64,000 nucleotides of DNA from Rattus norvegicus (taxonomy: Eukaryota > Chordata > Mammalia > Rodentia > Muridae). The stretch is taken from contig NC_086020.1 of the NCBI RefSeq assembly GCF_036323735.1, positions 123,514,710 to 123,578,709 on the forward strand, in the 5' to 3' direction. Positions 22,597-34,358 of the stretch are shown one piece after another. The translations under genes and the position numbers were made by a program. The first letter of the stretch is position 1. Each line of letters begins with the position of its first letter. The notes beneath the pieces are model-generated. The model did not search any database, was not told the origin of the DNA, and saw only the letters and a list, made by a program, of their open reading frames with translations.

Positions 22597-23410
22597 AACT
22601 TCTTTTATTGATGAGACTGAGAGCCCCAAGAGGACTGAAATTTCTCCTGTAGCAGTATGTTTTCCGAAGCTCAACAAGTTACAGAAATTGTTAAGATTTA
22701 GTTATTCTTTCCATAAAAATACATTTCAGGATTATGACCACCACTCTAATCCTCAGTAACAATCCAGCAGAGCATTATGTTACAGTGTTTCAACATTATC
22801 ATTACTGGCCAGAAATATTGAAATAAAATAATATGAATGCACTGTATATGGGAGTAACCTCAGTACAGTCTGTTTTCTAGATTGTTTGCAAAAGAACTTT
22901 TAAACTGCAAACCAGCATCTCTTGTCTCTTGATGGCATGCACTTTGTGAGTAGAAGCAATTTCTTCCTCTCTGTTTCCAAGGAATCTGAACTGAAACTGG
23001 CTTTGTCTCAACCTTTAAAAGAATTTTACCAAATGGAATATGAACTGAATTGCCTTCAGAAATAAATGCAGTTAGCTGCCGTGAATCCCAATGTGTGATT
23101 TTAAAGGCAGAACAGTTTGACATATCTGCCTGTGTGTGCACAGGTATGTGTGTGAGTGCTCATGCCTGTCTCTACCTTGTAATCCTGCCTAAGTCCATTA
23201 ATAGAAGATTAATAGTGTCTGAGTGGAACTATAAAATTCCACCGGCATTGTACTTCTGCTTAAGGGAAGATCTATTTTATCTTTGCCACGACTGACTCTG
23301 ACAGTCATAAGTACGATAATGTTTTATAAGACTCTGCTTTTCACCAACTTCCTAAGGCTGTTTTAGTATGACGCATATTATATTATTGTTGGCCAAACAT
23401 AATTAAATAT
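22597..23410. other. Single-copy-looking DNA
   Basis: No gene or repeat recognised. Confidence 0.45.
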
Positions 23411-23640
23411 TTTAGGATGGGGCTCAGGAGATGGCTTGGTGGGTAAGAGTGTTTATGTATTGCTCAAGTAGAAGAACCTGAATTCAAATCCCCATCACCA
23501 ATGCAAAACATATCAGGGTGTGGCCATGTATGCCTGTACCCCCAGGGCTGTCAGGAGCAGGGACAGATGGATCTTTAGGTCTTACTGGCTACCAGCCTCG
23601 CTCTAGGTTAAGTAAGGTACCCTGTCTCAAGAGAGTAAGA
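23411..23640 (+). mobile_element. RSINE1/B4-type SINE
   Basis: Head GGGGCTCAGGAGATGGCTTG, then AATTCAAATCCCCA (box B region), then a B1-like second half (GTGTGGCCATGTATGCCTGT ... ACCCTGTCTCAAGAG). The A-rich tail runs towards 23645. Old copy. Confidence 0.75.
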
Positions 23641-23673
23641 TAAGGAAGGATAGAACATTATTCTTTTTTTTTG

Positions 23674-23674
<1 letters not shown>

Positions 23675-23718
<44 letters not shown>
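23675..23718 (+). repeat. (CA)n microsatellite
   Basis: About 22 CA units downstream of the SINE tail. Confidence 0.95.
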
Positions 23719-23720
<2 letters not shown>

Positions 23721-24129
23721 CCATTTCTAAACCAGCCAGGATGTAGGACAAGTTCATGACATATCAAATTAGTTGCTAAGGTGTTTATTTTAATACATTT
23801 TTGTATCAAGCTGAATAGAGAAAAAAATAAAATCACAAAAATTGTTGCAGTGCACAGGTAATCAGAAACTGTACTGTCTTACTCATTTTCTTATAAGTGT
23901 CTTGGAGCCCAACCAAAGAGCTGTGTTTCATCCATAGCTCTCCTTTCTGGCTGCACCCAGCCATCCTAAGCTGGGCTCTCTTATCAGCCTAATTGTGTGT
24001 AATCATAGGCAGCTGAGCCCATGCCTCTGTTGCTTAACTTCAATGGAACCATAACTGAAAAGTCAGCATTCACGTCCTCTGTAACTAATGTTACATGTAC
24101 CTGTTTACTTTATTCAAAAATTTAAAATT
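23719..24129. other. No gene recognised
   Basis: Nothing recognised on either strand. Confidence 0.4.
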
Positions 24130-24238
24130 TGTGACCGGTCTCACAACAATGTCTCACTACATAGCCAAGGCTGGCCTCAAATTTATGACTGTCCTGCCTC
24201 ATCCTCCTGCAGCGGGGATTAGAGGATGTCCCACCCTT
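24130..24238 (-). mobile_element. B1 SINE, diverged
   Basis: Antisense B1 pattern: CAATGTCTCACTACATAGCC, AAGGCTGGCCTCAAATT, CCTGCCTCATCCTCCTGCAG, GGGGATTAGAGG. It derives from 7SL RNA and lacks a clear target duplication. Confidence 0.75.
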
Positions 24239-24524
24239 AGGACTCCTTGTTTTGTCTTTAAATGGTCTTAAGACCCTTCATTTTTAACATCTTGCCACCA
24301 ACTCTCCATTTATCTTGGCTATCCTCATCTTCAGTGATCTCAAATGCAGCAGAAAGAAAAAAAATATCATTTGCTGAATTCCTTGTTCCCTTAAAACCCC
24401 CTGTTTCCTGACATGAGGCTACTTTCTCTGCCACAATTCTAAAAATTTTTCCATTTCTTCTTTCTTGTTAGGTGGTGATATACAGTTGTTTAGAGATCCA
24501 TAACATTTTATTATCCTTTAATAT

Positions 24525-24720
24525 CTGTAGGTTATGTAGTGATGCCTCCCTTTCTTATCATTAATAAGCTTTGTTTTTTAACTTTATTGATTAATCTGAA
24601 TAAAAGCTTATACATTCTATCAATTGTTTCAAAGGGTAAGCTTTCGTTTTATTGATTTTCTACTTAGTTCTCTCTGTCAAGATAATTGATCTCTTTAAAA
24701 AGCTATTCCACTTTATGTCT
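24525..24720 (-). mobile_element. Ancient L1 ORF2 fragment
   Basis: Antisense ORF2-like sequence (GTGATGCCTCCCTTTCTTATC ... GTTTTATTGATTTTCTACTTAG), corresponding to the region between endonuclease and reverse transcriptase. It may continue past the SINE at 24745, but 24886-25460 is too decayed to be sure. Confidence 0.5.
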
Positions 24721-24744
24721 TGTGCGTATGTATGGTTGTTCCAT

Positions 24745-24885
24745 GACATATGTGGAGAGGTTTTAGTACAGCTTTTGGGTGTCAGCTTTTTTCTTCCCTC
24801 TTGTGAGTCCCAGGAACAGAACTCAAGCTATCAAGCTTGGTAGCAAGTACCTTTTCCCACGGAGCCACCTCTTCTGTCTTACTTG
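24745..24885 (-). mobile_element. B2/B3-class SINE fragment
   Basis: The minus strand shows an AGAAGAGGTGGCTCCGTGGG head followed by AAGGTACTTGCTACCAAGCTT and a box B-like GAGTTCTGTTCCTGG. It sits inside old L1-like sequence. Confidence 0.6.
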
Positions 24886-27800
24886 GTTTTCATTTTCTCT
24901 CATTCCTCTCGTTGGAAGCCCAACATAGTGATGTTAACATTTGCCGAGTACAATCACCACTTAATGCTCAAAATATTCAGCTTTAGATAGTCGGTTTTAC
25001 TTTACATCAGATTCAAATACAGAACAAATTTTGTAATTATTTTTCTTCACTGATTTTCATTATTCTTTATTTTTCAGAGTAGTTCTTGGTGTTTTATTTA
25101 ATTAAGCCTCCTCTAAGATGTGCCCTTTAACATTGCTTGCCATTCAGAAATTTCTGACTATAGTTTCACTCAGTTTTTGAAAAAATGTTTTTTAATTCAT
25201 TTTGAAACATGCTCTATGGGTAGAAGTATTTTTTCCATCATTATTTTTAAGCCCATCCCCATCCTCTTCTGTCTTACATAGCCTCGGATACATCTACTGT
25301 TTGAATACTACTGTGAAGTAAGTATCTTTTTCTTCTGATGACTTTTATATTTTCTCTTGACAATAGATATGCTGGACTGCTTTGTGCTCGTTGGAGGTGT
25401 TAATTTTCCAGCTGTCTTGCTAATTTTACTACTTTTATCCTCTGGGATCCTAGGATTTAGGGGACAATGTCTGTTATTAAGTTTTAGAAAACTATTAGCT
25501 ACTTTTATCTTGTTTATTACACATTGTTAATTATCTGATATTTTTATACATTTTATTTTCAATATTTTCTACCCCCCCTTCCAACCTCCCCCCAAATCCA
25601 TCCCCCCATTCCACACTACCCAACTGTTTGGGTCAATTCTTTTTAACACATCAAATTCTATTCTTATAAAGTAAATACTTCCTATATACATTTGCTGGGG
25701 CCTGTTAGTAGTTCCCAAGTCCACATTCTTAAAGAAAACTGACGCTCCCTCTCCCAGCAGTTGTCCCAATAGCTCCTCATATACGGCTTGGACTTTCCCC
25801 CCATTTCCTCACTCTGTGCTGTAGGTGGGGTTTGTGCTTGCACAGGTGCTGTCCATAATGTCACAACCACTCTGAGTTTATATGTGCAATTGTCCTGATG
25901 TGTCTGAAAAAGGTTTTTATTTTTTGTCACCTCTACCCCAACTATGGCTCCTATAATCTTTCTGGCCCATCTCCTGTAATGGTCCCCGAGTCTTGGGAGG
26001 AGGAGTAGGGAGATTAAAAGTAAACTTTAGGACATTTAGAGTAGTTCCTGAGCAGGGACATCTGTGATGGCCAAAGCGCTCTGTAGTTCAGCCTCAGTGG
26101 GTAAGAACTTTCTGCTCGGAAGCTGGGGTCCTTTCTACTTCTGTCATGTTTAGGTCTGTAGTTCCCTTGAGATGTGATTCTCTGCTTGTTTTGTTTTGTT
26201 TTTAACACATACTTTAAAAATAAACACTTGAAAGGACACAGTGGAACTCTGCAAGATTATTTTTTTTAATACAACAGTATTGTGTGGGTGTCCTTTTGAC
26301 TGTTGGGCAATATGGAGTTGGTATTTGATTCCCCAGCCAGATAGACAAAGATATGAGCATGTGGGCACGGCTGCAACTCCATTACTGCCCTATCATTCTC
26401 GGTAACGTAGACCATGCAAACATGCCCACTTACCTTTCTACCAGACTTTACGTGCAGCCATGTTCCAGAGGTCAGAATTTCAGTCACCAACACGGGAACA
26501 GATCCCAGTTTGAGTGACTTTGGCTGCTGTGCCTTGTCCACCAATAGAAGAGCCAGTAGTTCAGCTACCATTTTCTTCTTTCCTCCCGTCCCTGCATTTT
26601 TTTTTTTTTTTTGACATGCTCCCTTTGAGACTGACTGTGGGCCAAAAGTTTCTTGGTCTCTCCTCAGAGTCTTTGGATCTGAAGTTAGCAACCCCTGGAT
26701 ACCTGACCTAGACATCATTTCTGAGAAATCTGAGCCCTATGGACTGGTCTGCTCAGACAGTGGCTGAACAATTCCCTCTGTTTTTGAGTCTCCATGTGCA
26801 GGAATGCAAAGGAGCACCCAGCTGGATGACTCTGAGACCCATTTCTCCCATGTCCATCATGTGACTGATCCCGATTGCTACTCAGCCTCAGTGATTCCAT
26901 GTAAGATGTGAGCCTTCTCTAGAGTCCTCGTCTCAAGGCACATATTCTGTCTTTAGGAGCTAGAACTTTTAAAACTCCCACAGTTCCCCAAGGGGGTCAC
27001 CAGTAGTGACAGTGACACTTAGGCTCTGGTTACAGAATTCTATCCATTGAGGATACAACGACATTGCTCTGCAAGCTAGAAAGTGACTCTTGTCCTCCTT
27101 GGTCCTTTCTCAATGGTGATGTATAACTGTCTTCTAACCATACCTTCCTGACAAGAAGCTTCTGGGTGAAGTAGTGTATTTGAAGCAAAGACTCTCTTGG
27201 CCATGCCAAGGCTCCTGTCCTGCAATGGAAGCAGTCTCAACGCACTTTAAATTGTTTCTCTTAGCTGAGCCTCTCTTCAAGTTTTAAAAGGAAACAATTC
27301 CTTTCTCCCTTTAAGTTCTCATCATATTATCTGTTACGTGATCCTTATTTCCCTTGAATTACTCTCCCATCTCCAGGCCTCCCAGTGCTTCTGCCATGGC
27401 ACAAGGCGCTCTCCTAATTAAGCTCATTCTGAAGGGTGATTTGGTCCATTGCTCTAATAGTATTTAGGGAAACCGCACTGTGTTATCAATGCAGGTGCCA
27501 TTCTGGTAGGCCAGATGAGGAAGATTTCCCATGGCTTCACAGTTAGCATTCCAAAGTCAGCTCTGGAGAAGTCTTATCGCAGAGCAGCGGCTCACTCACT
27601 GGATTGCTCCTTTGAGCTCCTAGAGGCCAGACTTATTTTGGGGTGTTTCTGAGAATGTGGACATTGCAGTCCAGGCACCCATCAACTTAGCGACAAGTGT
27701 CTGAAGAACAGGGCAGTGTGGGAGAGTGTAACTCAGCCTCCTGGAAGCCTGCTAAACTGGTTTAACCCGATTCTATTCTTATGAGGTTTTGAAGGGAAAC

Positions 27801-28188
27801 CCCAGTGTCAGCCTGGAGCAAAATGTAGGGCTGGAGTATAAAGCCTTCAGAAACAGGCAGAATTGTAATTATGATGATGAGTGAAATCTTAAATGGTTGA
27901 AGGCTCCTCTTGCGTAAACGTGTTCCAACCTGAGCTGACAGGACCCATTTCTCTCTGACACAGCCTGAAGACCTTGCCCCACCGTTTCTGGTGTCTTATT
28001 TACTCTTACAGTTTGCTGTGAGACAACATTTGGTAAGAGATTTGCATGCAATTCTCAGTAGTGCAATGTGGGACCACAGTTGAAAAGCCTCAGATCTGCT
28101 GTGGGGAAAAATAAGAAAGTTTAAATCATTAACAGGTTCACAAGAAGCTGGAGTTTTAAAAATACTTAATTACAAAAACTTTTGTAGT

Positions 28189-28192
<4 letters not shown>
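24886..28192. other. Mostly single-copy-looking DNA, no gene seen
   Basis: 24886-25560 is T-rich and may be decayed antisense L1. 25565-25930 has a C-rich start (ACCCCCCCTTCC) and resembles an old dispersed repeat I cannot name. 26265-28190 shows no recognisable repeat. The longest frame (26266-26718, minus, 150 codons) crosses a homopolymer run and has no domain-like pattern. Confidence 0.4.

Positions 28193-28227
<35 letters not shown>
28193..28227 (+). repeat. (CA)n microsatellite
   Basis: Seventeen CA units followed by CACTCACACTCA. Confidence 0.95.
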
Positions 28228-28234
<7 letters not shown>

Positions 28235-28703
28235 CAATTTCTCCTTGGTTAGAAGTCTGATAACTGTCAACTGGAAATCAACATGTGGACGATATCATCT
28301 AGCATGTGCCCACACTGACCCTTTTTCAGAACATCCCTTCCCACCTTTCAATCATCTTCATTTCTTCTTTTCCCCCTGAAAGACCAAATGCTCCTCATAT
28401 CTCAAAATTCTTTGGGCATATGGCAACTTCTCCAAAAAGACTTGGTTGTCTTTCAAGTTGTATTTTCATATCATAGCTCCTATTTCTTTGGTAATGTGCA
28501 CCCTATGATGTGGTAATATATCAATAAAAAAAACTTTCTTTTTCACTGGACAGGAGAGATATCAAAGGTAATTTTTTGTCTTCTCTGCCTTTTCCACAGT
28601 ATCTTCAACACAGAAAACACAGAAGGGATGAATGAGCAAAATTCTTTGATTTTTTTTTCTTTATGTTTGTGAGAGAGAGCTCATCAGCACATGTGTGCCT
28701 CTG

Positions 28704-28708
<5 letters not shown>
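28228..28708. other. No gene recognised
   Basis: Nothing recognised. Confidence 0.4.
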
Positions 28709-28743
<35 letters not shown>

Positions 28744-28827
28744 CTATGTGTACATGCATGTTTTTATATGATGTGTATGTGTGTGAGTGCATGCGGGGGG
28801 CATGCATGTATGTGTGTGTGATTCAAT

Positions 28828-28880
<53 letters not shown>
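28709..28880 (+). repeat. Compound (TG)n tract
   Basis: (TG)n at 28709-28741 and 28830-28880, joined by imperfect TG/TATG sequence with a G6 run. Confidence 0.9.
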
Positions 28881-28884
<4 letters not shown>

Positions 28885-29749
28885 CTGAAGAACTCACCAA
28901 TCAGGCTTGATCTCCACACATCTACTTGTCTCCATTTCCCCAGAGTTGGGATTATAACCTCATACAGCCACGCTTGACTTAAAAACAAAACAAAACATGG
29001 GTTTTAAGACCAAACTGAGGTCCTGGTACTTGCAAGAATCCATCTCACTGTTCCTAAACTCCTGTCATGGGAAGTTTCCATCAGCTCAATGGCCATTGTG
29101 CATATCTGCAGGCAAATGGCTGTGTTACAACGTTGGTCTCTGTAGTACTCAACTCTCCTGAGTCTTAGGGATAGAACAAAAGGAATACACAAGTGACTGG
29201 CATATCAGACTTTCCTCAAGTTAAATGTATTCATGAGTCTGGCTTTGTGGTTGGGATATCCTGAGAGTGCATTGTCTTTGAATCTGACATATATCAAAAC
29301 AAGGAAACTACACAGAAGAAAGGCTTTATGTGAAATCTTCAAGCATTGGTGTATTTCTTACTGCGGTGTCTCATGAGCATCTGATGTGTTGTTTTGTACA
29401 CAGTTTGCTTTAGAGGGTCTATGAAGACAGCTATAGAGCCACTCAGATGATCTGAATGGGCTCTTCTGTGGCTTTCCAGCAGACAATTTGACTGTCACCA
29501 TGTGCACTGTTGCATAGTTTGGAGATATCTTACTCTCAAGAGCAACAATTTGTTGACTCAATTCAATCCAAGTATCTATATCCTGACCATTTAAAACACG
29601 CTTATGACTTTGAAAGGTCCAGAATGTGTCCTTATCTTGAATCTTAATAATAATATGCTGTGTCTGCTCTGAGTATCTTGGGAGCTCACTGATTTATATC
29701 GTAAAGATACCACAAAATCCATGTAATGATGACTTTGTTGATCTCTGTT
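28881..29749. other. Single-copy-looking DNA, left flank of the full-length L1
   Basis: A weak B1/B4-like patch may lie at 28895-28985. The rest is unrecognised. Confidence 0.4.
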
Positions 29750-30474
29750 CACTATTTTTTTTTTTATTAACTTGAGTATTTCTTATATATATTTCAAGTG
29801 TTATTCCCTTTCCCGGTTTCCGGGCAAACATCCCCCTCCCCCCTCACCTTCCTTAGGGGTGTTCCCCTCCCAACCCTCCCCCCATTGCTTCCCTCCCCCC
29901 ATAGTCTAGTTCACTGGGGGTTCAGTCTTAGCAGGACCCAGAGCTTCCCCTTCCACTGGTGCTCTTACTAGGATATTCATTGCTACCTATGGGGTCAGAG
30001 TCCAGGGTCAGTCCATGTATAGTCTTTAGGTAGTGGCTTAGTCCCTGGAAGCTCTGGTTGCTTGACATTGTTGTACTTTTGGGGTCTCGAGCCCCTTCAA
30101 GCTCTTCCAGTTCTTTCTCTGATTCCTTCAACGGGGGACCTATTCTCAGTTCAGTGGTTTGCTGCTGGCATTCGCCTCTGTATTTGCTGTATTCTGGCTG
30201 TGTCTCTCAGGAGCGATCTACATCCGGCTCCTGTCAGTCTGCACTTCTTTGCTTCATCCATCTTGTCTAATTGGGTGGCTGTATATGTATGGGCCACATG
30301 TGGGGCAGGCTCTGAATGGGTGTTCCTTCAGTCTCTGTTTCAATCTTTGCCTCTCCCTTCCCTGCCAAGGGTATTCTTTTTCCTCATTTAAAGAAGGAGT
30401 GAAGCATTCACATTTTGATCATCCGTCTTGAGTTTCCTTTGTTCTAGGGATCTAGGGTAATTCAAGCATTTGGG

Positions 30475-33400
30475 CTAATAGCCACTTATCAATGAGTGCA
30501 TACCATGTATGTCTTTCTGTGATTGGGTTAGCTCACTCAGGATGATATTTTCCAGTTCCAACCATTTGCCTACGAATTTCACAAAGCCGTTGTTTTTGAT
30601 AGCTGAGTAATATTCCATTGTGTAGATGTACCACATTTTCTGTATCCATTCCTCTGTTGAAGGGCATCTGGGTTCTTTCCAGTTTCTGGCTATTATAAAT
30701 AAGGCTGCGATGAACATAGTGGAGCACGTGTCTCTTTTATATGTTGAGGCATCTTTTGGGTATATGCCCAAGAGAGGTATAGCTGGATCCTCAGGCAGTT
30801 CAATGTCCAATTTTCTGAGGAACCTCCAGACTGATTTCCAGAATGGTTTTACCAGTCTGCAATCCCACCAACAATGGAGGAGTGTTCCTCTTTCTCCACA
30901 TCCTCGCCAGCATCTGCTGTCACCTGAGTTTTTGATCTTAGCCATTCTCACTGGTGTGAGGTGAAATCTCAGGGTTGTTTTGATTTGCATTTCCCTTATG
31001 ACTAAAGATGTTGAACATTTCTTTAGGTGTTTCTCAGCCATTCGGCATTCCTCAGCTGTGAATTCTTTGTTTAGCTCTGAACCCCATTTTTTAATAGAGT
31101 TATTTGTTTCCCTGCGGTCTAACTTCTTGAGTTCTTTGTATATTTTGGATATAAGGCCTCTATCTGTTGTAGGATTGGTAACGATCTTTTCCCAATCTGT
31201 TGGTTGCCGTTTTGTCCTAACCACAGTGTCCTTTGCCTTACAGAAGCTTTGCAGTTTTATGAGATCCCATTTGTCGATTCTTGGTCTTAGAGCATAAGCC
31301 ATTGGTGTTTTGTTCAGGAAATTTTTTCCAGTGCCCATGTGTTCCAGATGCTTCCCTAGTTTTTCTTCTATTAGTTTGAGTGTGTCTGGTTTGATGTGGA
31401 GGTCCTTGATCCACTTGGACTTAAGCTTTGTACAGGGTGATAAGCATGGATCGATCTGCATTCTTCTACATGTTGCCCTCCAGTTGAACCAGCACCATTT
31501 GCTGAAAATGCTATCTTTTTTCCATTGGATGGTTTTGGCTCCTTTGTCAAAAATCAAGTGACCATAGGTGTGTGGGTTCATTTCTGGGTCTTCAATTCTA
31601 TTCCATTGGTCTATCTGTCTGTCTCTGTACCAATACCATGCAGGTTTTATCACTATTGCTCTGTAATACTGCTTGAGTTCAGGGATAGTGATTCCCCCTG
31701 AAGTCCTTTTATTGTTGAGGATAGCTTTAGCTATCCTGGGTTTTTTGTTATTCCAGATGAATTTGCAAATTGTTCTGTCTAACTCTTTGAAGAAATGGAT
31801 TGGTGTTTTGATGGGGAATGCATTGAATCTATAGATTGCTTTTGGTAAAATGGCCATTTTTACTATATTAATCCTGCCAATCCATGAGCATGGGAGAGCT
31901 TTCCATCTTCTGAGGTCTTCTTCAATTTCTTTCCTCAGTGTCTTGAAGTTCTTATTGTACAGATCTTTTACTTGCTTGGTTAAAGTCACACCGAGGTACT
32001 TTATATTATTTGGGTCTATTATGAAGGGTGTCGTTTCCCTAATTTCTCTTTCGGCTTGTTTCTCTTTTGTATAGAGGAAGGCAACTGATTTATTTGAGTT
32101 AATTTTATACCCAGCCACTTTGCTGAAGTTGTTTATCAGCTTTAGTAGTTCACTGGTGGAACTTTTGGGATCACTTAAATATACTATCATGTCATCAGCA
32201 AATAGTGATATTTTGACCTCTTCTTTTCCGATCTGTATCCCCTTGATCTCCTTTTGTTGTCTGATTGCTCTGGCTAGAACTTCAAGAACTATATTGAATA
32301 AGTAGGGAGAGAGTGGGCAGCCTCGTCTAGTCCCTGATTTTAGTGGGATTGCTTCAAGTTTCTCTCCATTTAGTTTAATGTTAGCAACTGGTTTGCTGTA
32401 TATGGCCTTTACTATGTTCAGGTATGGGCCTTGAATTCCTATTCTTTCCAGGACTTTTATCATGAAGGGGTGTTGAATTTTGTCAAATGCTTTCTCAGCA
32501 TCTAATGAAATAATCATGTGGTTCTGTTCTTTCAGTTTGTTTATATAATGGATCACGTTGATGGTTTTCCGTATATTAAACCATCCCTGCATGCCTGGAA
32601 TGAAGCCTACTTGATCATGGTTGATGATTGATTTGATGTGCTCTTGAATTTGGTTTGCCAGAATTTTATTGAGTATTTTTGCGTCGATATTCATAAGGGA
32701 AATTGGTCTGAAGTTCTCTTTCTTTGTTGTGTCTTTGTGTGGTTTAGGTATAAGAGCAATTGTGGCTTCGTAGAAGGAATTTGGTAGTGCTCCATCTGTT
32801 TCAATTTTGTGGAATAGTTTGGATAATATTGGTATTAGGTCTTCTATGAAGGTTTGATAGAATTCTGCACTAAACCCGTCTGGACCTGGGCTCCTTTTGG
32901 TTGGGAGACCTTTAATGACTGCTTCTATTTCCTTAGGAGTTATGGGGTTGTTTAACTGGTTTATCTGTTCGTGATTTAACTTCGATACCTGGTATCTGTC
33001 TAGGAAATTGTTCATTTCCTGAAGATTTTCAAGTTTTGTTGAATATAGGTTTTTATAGTAAGATCTGATGATTTTTTGAATTTCCTCTGAATCTGTAGTT
33101 ATGTCTCCCTTTTCATTTCTGATTTTGTTAATTTGGACGCACTCTCTGTGTCCTCTGGTTAGTCTGGCTAAGGGTTTATCTATCTTGTTGATTTTCTCAA
33201 AGAACCAACTTTTGGTTCTGTTGATTCTTTCTATGGTCTTTTTTGTTTCTACTTGGTTGATTTCAGCTCTGAGTTTGATTATTTCCTGCCTTCTACTCCT
33301 CCTGGGTGTATTTGCTTCTTTTTGTTCTAGAGCTTTTAGGTGTGCTGTCAAGCTGCTGACATATGCTCTTTCCTGTTTCTTTCTGCAGGCACTCAGCGCT

Positions 33401-34299
33401 ATGAGTTTTCCTCTTAGCACAGCTTTCATTGTGTCCCATAAGTTTGGGTATGTTGTACCTTCATTTTCATTAAATTCTAAAAAGTTTTTAATTTCTTTCT
33501 TTATTTCTTCCTTGACCAGGTTATCATTGAGTAGAGCATTGTTCAATTTCCACGTATATGTGGGCATTCTTCCCTTATTGTTATTGAAGACCAGTTTTAG
33601 GCCGTGGTGGTCTGATAGCACGCATGGGATTATTTCTATCTTTCTGTACCTGTTGAGGCCCGTTTTTTGACCAATTATATGGTCAATTTTGGAGAAAGTA
33701 CCATGAGGAGCTGAGAAGAAGGTATATCCTTTTGCTTTAGGATAGAATGTTCTATAAATATCCGTTAAGTCCATTTAGCTCATGACTTCTCTTAGTCTGT
33801 CGACATCACTGTTTAATTTCTGTTTCCATGATCTGTCCATTGATGAGAGTGGTGTGTTGAAATCTCCCACTATTATTGTGTGAGGTGCAATGTGTGTTTT
33901 GAGCTTTAGTAAGGTTTCTTTTACGTATGTAGGTGCCCTTGTATTTGGGGCATAGATATTTAGGATTGCGAGTTCATCTTGGATTTTTCCTTTGATGAAT
34001 ATGAAGTGTCCTTCCTTATCTTTTTTGATGACTTTTATTTGGAAATTGATTTTATTTGATATTAGAATGGCTACTCTAGCTTGCTTCTTCTGACCATTTG
34101 CTTGGAAAGTTGTTTTCCAGCCTTTCACTCTGAGGTAGTGTCTGTCTTTGTCTCTGAGGTGTGTTTCCTGTAGGCAGCAGAATGCAGGGTCCTCGTTGCG
34201 TATCCAGTTTGTTAATCTATGTCTTTTTATTGGGGAGTTGAGGACATTGATATTGAGAGATATTAAGGAATAGTGATTATTGCTTCCCGTTATATTCAT
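30475..34299 (-). pseudogene. L1 ORF2p, full length with one premature stop
   Basis: The reading frame runs 1275 codons including the final stop with no frameshift. Codon 175 (33775-33777) is TAA where the sister copy at 415 has CAA, a single C-to-T change within the endonuclease domain. Downstream the frame is open for 1099 codons (30475-33774). Reverse transcriptase motifs are present: GPDGFSAEFYQ, FRPISLMNIDAK, SLDAEKAFD near 600 and FADD at 700-703. So is the C-terminal Cys/His motif CWRGCGERGTLLHCWWDC. Two missense changes fall in conserved motifs compared with the sister copy: NINVLNS for NINGLNS at residue 19, and RRGCPLS for RQGCPLS at residue 659. Confidence 0.95.
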
Positions 34300-34358
34300 A
34301 TTTGGATGTGAGGTTATGTTTGTGTGCTTTCATTCTCTTTGTTTTGTTGCCAAGATGA

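Noticed and set aside
22345..22677. 110-codon frame in the nested L1 region
   Set aside because: Part of the L1 3' UTR frame seen in all copies (for example 4603-4806), not a protein gene.
26266..26718. 150-codon minus-strand frame
   Set aside because: Crosses a T homopolymer, has no recognisable domain, signal peptide or repeat, and lies in unique DNA without splice or promoter context I could support.
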